A DNA stretch of 13,155 nt, from positions 1 through 13,155 of the forward strand of contig CAZFLY010000067.1 of NCBI GenBank assembly GCA_964519995.1. The letters run 5' to 3'. A program made the translations under genes and the position numbers. The notes under the pieces are model-generated. The model made no database searches, was not told the origin of the DNA, and saw only the letters and a program-made list of their open reading frames with translations. Source of the DNA: CAZFLY01 sp964519995. Its GTDB lineage: Bacteria > Planctomycetota > Phycisphaerae > Sedimentisphaerales > Anaerobacaceae. This document shows positions 7,277-13,155 of this stretch, in pieces. Position 1 is the first letter of the stretch, and each line of letters begins with the position of its first letter.

Positions 7277-8398
7277 ATGAATAAGGACTTAGACACACGA
7301 AGCATAGAGTCATCGGTGGCTACTGAGATTTATATCTTAGCCTTACCAAAACAAGGTAAGCCACTGCATGAGCAAATATCCCGGATTTTCTCGGACATCC
7401 GGGGCACCCTGCACAGAAATAAGGCTTGTATTTTACAGGAGCGTGTTTTCGGCACCCATGCAGCCCTTGAGGTTGCACAAAAAGTCCGGTCGAAAATTTA
7501 TGCTGACATTGATGATGAAGTAGCCCCGAGCCTTCTGGTATGTGGCGAGGGGATGCTTGGCCAGATTGCTGGTGTACAGGTTCATGCTGTTACTGCCAGC
7601 AATAAACCCGAAATTGTCAAATTGAATGGAACACCCTGCGGTAGAATCCTCCGTTTGCCGCGTCGAACGTACCTGACACTATTGAACATATCCTTTCCCA
7701 AACTTCCGCACGCTGCTGAACAAGCACAAATGATGTTCGAAAAGGCCGAGGCGACACTGATGCAGTTTGATGCCGATTTTCTTTCTGTTCCCCGCACGTG
7801 GATTTGGTTGTGTGATATTCTCTCATGGTATGACGACTTTAATGATGTCAGAAACAAGTTCTTCACTGAGCGAAGACTCATTGGGGAAGGGACACGGCAA
7901 TCCATGCCGGCCAGTACCGGTATTGGTCTCTGTGCCGCCGATGGGAGTAAATGTGCAATGGATTTGACTGCGGTTTTAGAACCAGTGGATTCGATTCAGT
8001 TCCTTCAGGCTGTAGGAAAGCAACAATGCGCGTTAAAATACGGCTCAGCTTTTTCGCGTGCCTCACGCGCAGCTACACCTGCCGGTGAGACGGTTTTTGT
8101 CTCCGGGACGGCTTCCATAGACGCCAGCGGCGCAACTACAAATATTAACGATGTGCAGGGCCAAATAGATACAACAATAGAGAACGTTCGCGCTGTGTTC
8201 AAAGACATGGGTGTAGCAGACAAAGATGTGCTTCAAGCGGTTGCTTACTGCAAGACAACTGAAGTCGAGAGAGTATTCACTGACTTGAAGGAAACGCTCG
8301 GCTGGCCATGCGTGACAATGATTTGCGATATTTGCCGTCCTGACCTGTTGTTCGAGGTCGAGGCTACTGCGATGAAACCAACACAGTCGAGCAGTTAA
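7277..8398 (+). CDS. Two-domain Rid-superfamily protein, chorismatase (FkbO/Hyg5/XanB2)-like
   Basis: A 373-residue protein; an in-frame TGA directly precedes the ATG, fixing the start. The C-terminal half (about 150-366) has features I associate with chorismatases: RTWIWLCDIL-SWYDDFN-VRNKFF (173-196), PASTGIG (211-217), YGSAFSRA (255-262), SGTASIDASG (276-285) and CRPDLLFEVEA (353-363). The N-terminal half also looks Rid-like but is diverged. Chorismatases cleave chorismate to pyruvate plus dihydroxycyclohexadienoate or hydroxybenzoates. Glu360 would be the catalytic glutamate. Cys353, seven residues before it, matches the Cys/Glu pair I recall in Hyg5, which makes 3-hydroxybenzoate. The position of the deaminase arginine of true RidA appears to hold Cys345, arguing against imine deamination. 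No biosynthetic neighbours are visible. An uncharacterised Rid paralogue is the main alternative. Confidence 0.65.
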   Translation: MNKDLDTRSIESSVATEIYILALPKQGKPLHEQISRIFSDIRGTLHRNKACILQERVFGTHAALEVAQKVRSKIYADIDDEVAPSLLVCGEGMLGQIAGVQVHAVTASNKPEIVKLNGTPCGRILRLPRRTYLTLLNISFPKLPHAAEQAQMMFEKAEATLMQFDADFLSVPRTWIWLCDILSWYDDFNDVRNKFFTERRLIGEGTRQSMPASTGIGLCAADGSKCAMDLTAVLEPVDSIQFLQAVGKQQCALKYGSAFSRASRAATPAGETVFVSGTASIDASGATTNINDVQGQIDTTIENVRAVFKDMGVADKDVLQAVAYCKTTEVERVFTDLKETLGWPCVTMICDICRPDLLFEVEATAMKPTQSSS

Positions 8399-8637
8399 AT
8401 CGCTCACATAAAAGTCACTCGCATATCTCTTAGCAAGATTTATCATCAGCTCTGCCATATTTACCGTAATAAGTCAAAAACGTTTTACCGCCACAAAGAC
8501 AAACAAAAACCCAAAAAAGCCACCCTCAATTTTCTTGCATAATGAATTTTCATATTGTATTGTTAAGCGCTGATAAGACTGTCTGCATAAGATACGTTCT
8601 TGCTTACACTGCCGTGGCTTTATCGGCTGGATATTCT

Positions 8638-8711
8638 GGCGGCGTAGCCAAGAGGCCTAAGGCGACGGTTTGCAAAACCGTTATTCGCCGGTTCGAATCC
8701 GGCCGCCGCCT
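8638..8711 (+). tRNA. trnC: tRNA-Cys (GCA)
   Basis: A complete cloverleaf. The acceptor stem GGCGGCG (8638-8644) pairs with CGCCGCC (8704-8710). The D-arm is GCC/GGC. The anticodon stem ACGGT/ACCGT holds the loop TTGCAAA with anticodon GCA at 8672-8674. The T-arm is GCCGG-TTCGAAT-CCGGC. The discriminator base is T (U73), which is the cysteine identity base. CCA is not encoded. No integrase or direct repeat marks it as an insertion site. Confidence 0.95.
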
Positions 8712-8837
8712 TTCTACATGATCGAAAGTAATTAAGACAGCGATCGGCTACTTACACAATCTTGACGTTGCTCCGGAAAAACTACAGTAAACACACAGGC
8801 GAGCCGAAAATAGTATATCCACGATGAGGAAGATATT

Positions 8838-10064
8838 TTGCGTGATATGAGCAGGCTTGGTAGTGTAGCGAAATATTATACATCAAAAAACAAGGCCATA
8901 AGGTGTACTTACATCTTAGAGACACAAATAGCACATTTTATCAGCAGACTGAAGAAATCCGTCTCGAACAGAAGCCTTAAGGCCATTTCACTGCTTTGCT
9001 TTTTAATAATATCGAGCGGGTCCGATGTGTCCCACGCCAAATTCCTTAATCAGAAAAATGCCAGGAAACGGCCTCGGATACGCATCGCATCATATGCCAC
9101 TTCAACAAAAGGCATCGTTTTTTTAGATCCTGAACATCTTGGACAACACGGATACAGACACAACTTGTCGGAGAAAAACGGTATAGTATACACATGCAAG
9201 GCCGGCCATATCGATATCAGCCATTTGCGTAAGTTCGCTGATTGGACGGGCTTTCTTGCCGCAAAGACTCTCCAACACATAAGAAAGGGCGACACGATAT
9301 TCTCATTCAAACTAAGAGAACGTTCCCGATACTTTGTAGAGCTTACATACCCGAAGAATTGGGACGACTTGCCGCTAAAGGACAAAGAACGTATTGCACA
9401 CGATGTCGCCATCGCGTTGGGACAACACTTCGCCTACGTTTCAGGTGTTTGGCATGAAATCCTTACCTGGTTTGGCTATAGAAGTATTGGACTGTATAAG
9501 GAATTCCAATCCGCATTTTCTTGGGAAGATGTCTTTTCAGATCTTCTCGGCACTCAAATCGGGGCCCAAGCGCTTCAAGATGCCGAGCATGAATTCAGTG
9601 AAGCGGTAACATTGGCTTTGAGCCAGGAACTGGAAAAACTACATGTCCAACCGAAGTCAGCGGCAATACATATTACTGACAGGGTCAAAGGGCTGTGGTT
9701 TTCAGGTGATTTTATATTTGTTCGAACAAAAGGCAGAAATTTTGATATAGGTTTGGATGACGGTTTTGTTACACCTTGGCTCGTTCCTTCTGTTTCCCAC
9801 TGTGAAGGAGCAGAGCCACAATCCCATCCGATTCCCAATCTTGATGTTCTTTCCAAATATGGATTCTCAATGAAGCTCGAGATTGAACCTAAAGAGTGGG
9901 AAAAAGCTAAAATCCTAAAGATTGTCTATGCGGATGAGAAAGCAAAAAGAAATCGACTTGAACCTGCTCTGCATTTTATTCCAATCATGAACTACATCAG
10001 GCAGGAGGCCGTCAGCAAGTATAACTTCCTCACTGACCCAAGTTGTTCCATTTCCGAAAAATAG
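8838..10064 (+). CDS. Exported protein of unknown function, probably DUF4056 family
   Basis: A 408-residue protein. The start is uncertain: a TTG at 8838 lies 7 bases after GAGGA (8826-8830), while an ATG at 8847 is 16 bases away. A signal-like segment (SLKAISLLCFLIISSG, 46-61, then SHA|K at 65-68) begins only after an unusual basic N-terminal stretch of about 40 residues. The mature part shows GIVYTCKAGHIDISHLRKFADW (in pieces, 115-136), WHEILTWFGY (205-214) and SWEDVFSDLLGTQIGA (228-243). I associate this arrangement with the DUF4056 proteins, whose function is unknown. The repeated His, Asp and Glu residues (H124, D126, H129, H206, E207, E230, D231, D235) could bind metal or form a catalytic site, but this is inference. 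It stands alone after the tRNA, with no operon partner. Confidence 0.6.
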   Translation: MRDMSRLGSVAKYYTSKNKAIRCTYILETQIAHFISRLKKSVSNRSLKAISLLCFLIISSGSDVSHAKFLNQKNARKRPRIRIASYATSTKGIVFLDPEHLGQHGYRHNLSEKNGIVYTCKAGHIDISHLRKFADWTGFLAAKTLQHIRKGDTIFSFKLRERSRYFVELTYPKNWDDLPLKDKERIAHDVAIALGQHFAYVSGVWHEILTWFGYRSIGLYKEFQSAFSWEDVFSDLLGTQIGAQALQDAEHEFSEAVTLALSQELEKLHVQPKSAAIHITDRVKGLWFSGDFIFVRTKGRNFDIGLDDGFVTPWLVPSVSHCEGAEPQSHPIPNLDVLSKYGFSMKLEIEPKEWEKAKILKIVYADEKAKRNRLEPALHFIPIMNYIRQEAVSKYNFLTDPSCSISEK

Positions 10065-10143
10065 TTACCCACAAAAATAGCATATCTGGAGTAGAAATAC
10101 CCCAAGACAAACTCCGGGAATCCAAAAGTCTTGCCTATAGACC

Positions 10144-10189
10144 ATGGCCCAAAAAGCATACCAATACCGGGCGATGATAATTGGGCCAT
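10144..10189. repeat. Inverted repeat after the DUF4056-like gene
   Basis: ATGGCCCAA (10144-10152) and TTGGGCCAT (10181-10189) are perfect 9-base arms around a 28-base loop, about 80 bases past the stop at 10064. There is no T-run, so it is not a standard terminator. Two tandem GGCCTAA units (10205-10218) and a run of seven T (10229-10235) follow, which together might end transcription. Confidence 0.4.
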
Positions 10190-10237
10190 ACACCGCCGGA
10201 CAACGGCCTAAGGCCTAAAGCCAACATCTTTTTTTAT

Positions 10238-10266
10238 TTGACGTATTGGCATCGATGTGATAAATT
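10238..10266 (+). promoter_or_regulatory. Candidate sigma70-type promoter for the H-X9-DG pilin relic
   Basis: TTGACG (10238-10243), an exact 17-base spacer, and TAAATT (10261-10266). This is the best-looking promoter in the window. It would give a leader of about 150 bases before the ATG at 10425. If active, it shows the disrupted gene is still transcribed. Confidence 0.45.
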
Positions 10267-10424
10267 ATTTAAGTTGTGGTGGCTCAAAAAATAAGGGGCT
10301 TCGGCGAACAAAAAGTTGATTTGACGCATCTTAATACACAAAAAAGCGTAGAGCATCAATGACACAGAAAGATGCTTTAGTGTTTAGTCTTCCGCCTTTG
10401 TCTGATAAGAGAGAGCACATAATA

Positions 10425-11235
10425 ATGAAACGCAGGGCTTTTACATTAATTGAACTAACTATTGGTGATGATTGCCATTATCGCAATCCTGATGGCAATT
10501 CTCATGCCTGCTCTGCGGTTGGCCAGAGACCAAGGACGTAGAGTCCACTGCGTTAGTAATGTAAGATCTCTGACAATGGCGTGGTATATGTATCAGGACG
10601 AAAATGATAACAAGTTGGTCAATGCTAATGTGCCCAGGAGCAGTCAATTCCGCGACCCTCCCGAAGGGTTCTGCTGGGTAGAACCGCCGCAAGATGACGG
10701 TGGTAACTACACAGGCGAGAATCCTACCCTTAAGGACGAGTTAAGAGGCATAGAGCGAGGGGCATTGTATTTTTATGTCAAGAATGTCGATGTATATCGC
10801 TGCCCGGCTGATGACAGAAAAAGAAACCCAGCTCGAGCTACTTTCCGCAGCTATTCCATTGCTGGTGGAATGAATGGGTAAGAACGCTACGACAACTATA
10901 CCGGAAGGGCCATCATAAAATACACTGAAATGAGAAATCCAGCCACTAAATATGTTTTCGTGGAGGAAGCCGATCCCCGGCAGTGGAATATGGGTTCCTG
11001 GATTTTATATCCTACGGGAGATAGCTGGTGCGACCCGTTGACAATCTGGCACGGTAACCGAAGCTGTCTCGGCTGGGCCGACGGCCGTGCAGAAATGCAC
11101 AGATGGCTGGATGAACGAACAATCGAAATGGCTCGAATCTACTCTGAAGAGGGAGAGTGGAGTCCAACTCATCCTGGCAATCCGGACCTCAAATTCATGC
11201 AGGAAGGCTACGAGTTAAGATCTGCTGCTCCCTAA
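10425..11235 (+). pseudogene. Disrupted H-X9-DG prepilin-type protein gene
   Basis: The gene begins MKRRAFTLIEL, a classic prepilin leader with its Glu at +5. Codons then break at a tandem ACTA-ACTA (10454-10461). Removing one ACTA restores LIELLVMIAIIAILMAILMPALRLARDQ and a single frame of 269 codons to 11235. That frame is further interrupted by a TAA at 10879-10881 (GGMNG-stop-ERYDNYTG), with clear family sequence continuing on both sides. Near the end, His (codon at 11050) is followed by nine residues and Asp-Gly (11080-11085), the H-X9-DG motif of prepilin-type processing-associated proteins common in Planctomycetes, Lentisphaerae and Verrucomicrobia. Two independent lesions make a pseudogene likely, though assembly error is possible for either. 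An in-frame ATG at 10359 could add 22 residues before the leader. Confidence 0.85.
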
Positions 11236-11283
11236 AATAGTCTAAAATCCTGGCTATAAGAAGCATAAATCTTCCATAATTTA

Positions 11284-11301
11284 AAACCTTACTAAAGGTT
11301 T
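11284..11301 (+). promoter_or_regulatory. Hairpin covering the ribosome binding site of the next gene
   Basis: AAACCTT (11284-11290) pairs perfectly with AAGGTTT (11295-11301) around ACTA. The only Shine-Dalgarno-like stretch (AAAGG) before the ATG at 11308 lies in the 3' arm, so folding could limit translation. The stem is short and AT-rich and would be only moderately stable. Confidence 0.35.
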
Positions 11302-11307
11302 AAGCAG

Positions 11308-11883
11308 ATGTTCAGCTTTTTTGAGCAGCCCTGGACATTGTTGGGGGTAGCAGTTCTCTTTCTATTTGGGATACTCACATTCCGCAGTGTATGGCCGGAA
11401 AAAAAGCGGTGGTGGCAATTGCTCATACCCTTCGCTATCGCTGCTGCTGGTTTCGGCACGGATTTTCTGGTCAAAACAGATTTAGAAAAAATCAAATATG
11501 TACTTCAAACAGGGATAAGGGCGGTCGAACAACAAAATGCTGATGCGATTGAAAAGATCATCGCAAATAACTATCACGATTCATATCACGACACAAAAAA
11601 TGCCCTGATGGCTCACTGTCGAAGCGAACTGAGCCAGCCACAAGTTGAAAAATGCAAAAAGGTTGCCGTGTTGATAAAAATATCAGCACCGGATGCTAAA
11701 GTAATCCTCACAGTTCTGCTGAGATTCGATAAGAACAGTCGAATCTATCAGAATTACAAACCATCTATGTTCGTTAAAACAGAACTGAGTCTGCAAAAGC
11801 AGTCAGATAATCGCTGGCTCATAAACAGGATTGAAATACTCGAAATTGACAAACAACCTATTAGCTGGCGACAGATCAGATAA
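11308..11883 (+). CDS. Small two-helix membrane protein of unknown function
   Basis: A 191-residue protein I do not recognise. Two hydrophobic segments (about 9-28, TLLGVAVLFLFGILTF; and about 36-55, QLLIPFAIAAAGFGTDFLV) flank a short basic Trp-rich turn (WPEKKRWW). They place the N-terminal quarter in the membrane. The remainder (56-191) is soluble: a helical stretch with VLQTGIRAVEQQNADAIEKI (65-84), then beta-rich segments such as VAVLIKISAP and LINRIEILEI near the end. This helix-then-sheet layout, with an 'ADAIEKIIA' opening, resembles NTF2/SnoaL-like folds, which is only a suggestion. It lies 72 bases after the broken pilin gene and could share its transcript. Codon use looks ordinary. 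Confidence 0.75.
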   Translation: MFSFFEQPWTLLGVAVLFLFGILTFRSVWPEKKRWWQLLIPFAIAAAGFGTDFLVKTDLEKIKYVLQTGIRAVEQQNADAIEKIIANNYHDSYHDTKNALMAHCRSELSQPQVEKCKKVAVLIKISAPDAKVILTVLLRFDKNSRIYQNYKPSMFVKTELSLQKQSDNRWLINRIEILEIDKQPISWRQIR

Positions 11884-12181
11884 GGAAGCTGGAAAAATTA
11901 GCTACAGGTCGGCTGTTTTATAGCAGTTTAGAATCACAAATAAATCAATCATTTTTAGATTATTTTTTTAGGTAAATTTTAAAAAAATCGGCATTTTGGC
12001 GGAAAATTCGGATGCGATTTTATGGCGAATCGTTGTTTTTAGGCCAAAAATGTGGTTTTCGGGGAGTGCAATTGGACACTTGGTTAGTTGAGAATTTCGA
12101 CGAAAATCTTCATAATCCCCTAAGTGATAAGTGCTTAAGTGCAAAAGGGGGCAAGTTCAAAAATGGGTATTTTTTTGCACT

Positions 12182-12216
12182 TTTTGAGCAAAAATGCGCG
12201 CGTTTTGAGCAAAAAT
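12182..12216. repeat. Two direct copies of TTTTGAGCAAAAAT
   Basis: Identical 14-base copies occur at 12182-12195 and 12203-12216, 21 bases apart. An inverted partner, GCTCAAAAA, lies at 12267-12275. The unit is itself nearly palindromic. A spacing of two helical turns would suit a protein binding pair, but no adjacent gene explains one. Confidence 0.6.
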
Positions 12217-12301
12217 CTACAGAAATTTAGCACTTTTTAGTCAATTTTGAACATCCTTCAAAATCAGCTCAAAAATGAGGGTCGAAAAGTCAAGAGCAAA
12301 T

Positions 12302-12328
12302 CGGCGAATTTTGTAAAAAAATTCGCCG
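12302..12328. repeat. Perfect 11-base hairpin
   Basis: CGGCGAATTTT (12302-12312) and AAAATTCGCCG (12318-12328) pair fully around GTAAA. Neither side is followed by a T-run, so a standard intrinsic terminator is not supported. The A/T tracts within the arms could serve as the U-run if the terminating RNA end falls inside the right arm. Confidence 0.6.
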
Positions 12329-12394
12329 CGTGGCTCGTCGCTCAGGACTCGTTTCTCGTTAATAGTAAATGGTTGTTTCTGTCTTCCGTCTTGT

Positions 12395-12561
12395 GCCCTG
12401 TATCTCGTATCCCGTGAAGTCCGTCAATAAGGCTTTGCCGGATGTGCCAAGTGAAGCGTAGCGCGTGAGTGGTGAATGGTGGCTCGATACTGGAGCGAAG
12501 CGGAATTCCGCTTGTGTCGGGCTGGACACTGGATACTCGAATGTCAATCCTGGATACTCGA
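12395..12561. repeat. Degenerate array of GATAC/CTCGA words
   Basis: CTGGATACTCGA occurs exactly at 12529-12540 and 12550-12561, 21 bases apart. Related words lie nearby: CTCGATACTGG (12483-12493), CTGGACACTGGATAC (12522-12535) and GTATCTCGTATCCCG (about 12399-12413). This looks like a worn intergenic tandem repeat, not coding DNA. The GCGAAGCG-type words around 12453 and 12494 recur again near 13021. Confidence 0.5.
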
Positions 12562-13101
12562 CACTAAATTCAAGAGTTCTAATGCCTAAGATACTTAGGT
12601 ATTCTTTTTATCTGAGGGATTCTTATCTGAATAAGCCCGGATTTCTGGTAGTGGGTCATTTTGAGTTCTTTGATAAATGAGAGAAAATAAAAAGGGGCTG
12701 GTAGGAAAAGTCCTTGTTGCTCTTATTATTAAGCTGGCGTTTTCAAATTTAATACTTCGGTTTGGCGACATGTCCCTCTCAAAGTAATAAATCAACGATT
12801 CCGCTGCTCAATAAAAGTAACTTCGACAAACCAATCCGAGCATTATTCCCTGTGGAACCATTTTGGCCCCTGTAGCTTATGGCCAACGTTCACAGCACTA
12901 GGAATCGGTGGCTTCGGCATACTGACTCTGGTTTCGCTAGGACGGCATTCCTCACTGCCGCGCGATGCCGATGATCGCACAAGAAGCCGGATCCAGCCGA
13001 CGGTTTAACAGCGCGGCTGAAGCGAAGCGTTATGCATTGAATTGGCCTCGATTTATCCGCTGGAGTTTACCCCGGCGTTTGTCTGGCGGAACACAAACTT
13101 G

Positions 13102-13120
13102 CCCTGAGCTTGTCGAAGGA
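13102..13120. repeat. CCCTGAGCTTGTCGAAGGA dispersed repeat
   Basis: This word (reverse complement: TCCTTCGACAAGCTCAGGG) is, to my recollection, a very common dispersed intergenic repeat found in many unrelated bacterial phyla. Only one copy falls in the window. It lies in a frame-poor stretch near the right end. Confidence 0.55.
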
Positions 13121-13155
13121 CTATCAACAAAAAACTCAGAACTAAAAATGGTGTC

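Larger units (their letters stand above)
11884..13155. other. 1.27-kb gene-poor repeat-rich tail
   Basis: No gene is supported. The first part (11930-12330) is AT-rich with runs of A and T and several inverted or direct repeats. The middle (12340-12565) is made of degenerate GATAC/CTCGA words. The end (12900-13155) has higher GC and a known type of dispersed repeat. Short open frames at 12012-12230, 12465-12680, 12595-12795 and about 12830-13008 lack start signals and family features. Confidence 0.5.

Noticed and set aside
8063..8458. 131-codon minus-strand frame
   Set aside because: Lies antisense over the well-supported Rid/chorismatase-like gene; a shadow frame.
8638..8711. tRNA-Cys as an integration site for a mobile element
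   Set aside because: No integrase, no repeated tRNA 3' end and no composition change beside it.
10879..10881. TAA read through as a recoded sense codon
   Set aside because: Other genes here use TAA as a normal stop (for example gspG and gspF), and the same gene also has a frameshift, so decay is simpler.
12012..12230. 72-codon plus-strand frame in the AT-rich block
   Set aside because: Its C-terminal part is just the translated TTTTGAGCAAAAAT repeat (FEQK twice); no start signal.
12182..12561. Possible CRISPR array
   Set aside because: Repeat units are only 12-14 bases with two copies each and no regular spacers or cas genes.
12830..13008. Plus-strand frame with a hydrophobic stretch (ALGIGGFGILTLVSLG) like a C-terminal sorting anchor
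   Set aside because: No start, no upstream domain, and it sits in repeat-like DNA; the resemblance to PEP-CTERM tails is weak.

Overview
The window most resembles a fragment of a planctomycete genome (phylum Planctomycetota, perhaps the Phycisphaerae/Sedimentisphaerales side) or a close PVC relative. The reasons are: several prepilin-type proteins in about 13 kb, a pseudopilin fused to a LamG domain, an H-X9-DG-type prepilin relic, mid-range GC, and intergenic DNA full of degenerate short words. This placement rests on gene style; no ribosomal or other marker gene is present.

Positions 1-6589 (minus strand) hold a type II secretion / type IV pilus-like assembly cluster. In transcription order it runs: gspE ATPase, gspF inner-membrane platform protein (stop and start overlap in TGATG), gspG major pseudopilin (after a 459-bp gap with a promoter candidate), a strong hairpin, gspH and gspI minor pseudopilins, a 782-bp gap that may hold a decayed pseudopilin tail, and a large PilW/GspJ-like pseudopilin carrying a LamG domain that runs off the left edge. 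Upstream of gspE an open frame overlaps its start codon and reads like the C-terminus of another minor pseudopilin. The outer-membrane secretin, the prepilin peptidase and GspC/K/L/M are not in the window.

Positions 6590-10064 (plus strand) hold unrelated genes: a two-domain Rid/chorismatase-family protein that may act on chorismate, a clear tRNA-Cys(GCA), and an exported protein that looks like DUF4056.

Positions 10065-11883 (plus strand) hold a good sigma70-like promoter ahead of a broken H-X9-DG pseudopilin gene. That gene has a 4-bp tandem duplication inside the pilin helix codons and a separate in-frame TAA. It is followed by a small two-helix membrane protein of unknown function whose ribosome binding site lies in a hairpin.

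Positions 11884-13155 hold no gene I can support. The stretch is an AT-rich zone with hairpins, then a degenerate array of CTGGATACTCGA-like words, then a copy of the widespread CCCTGAGCTTGTCGAAGG repeat. The clearest things to follow up are the doubly disrupted pseudopilin, the chorismatase-like enzyme, and the LamG-tipped pseudopilin with its abrupt composition change. I see no convincing wholly new system.
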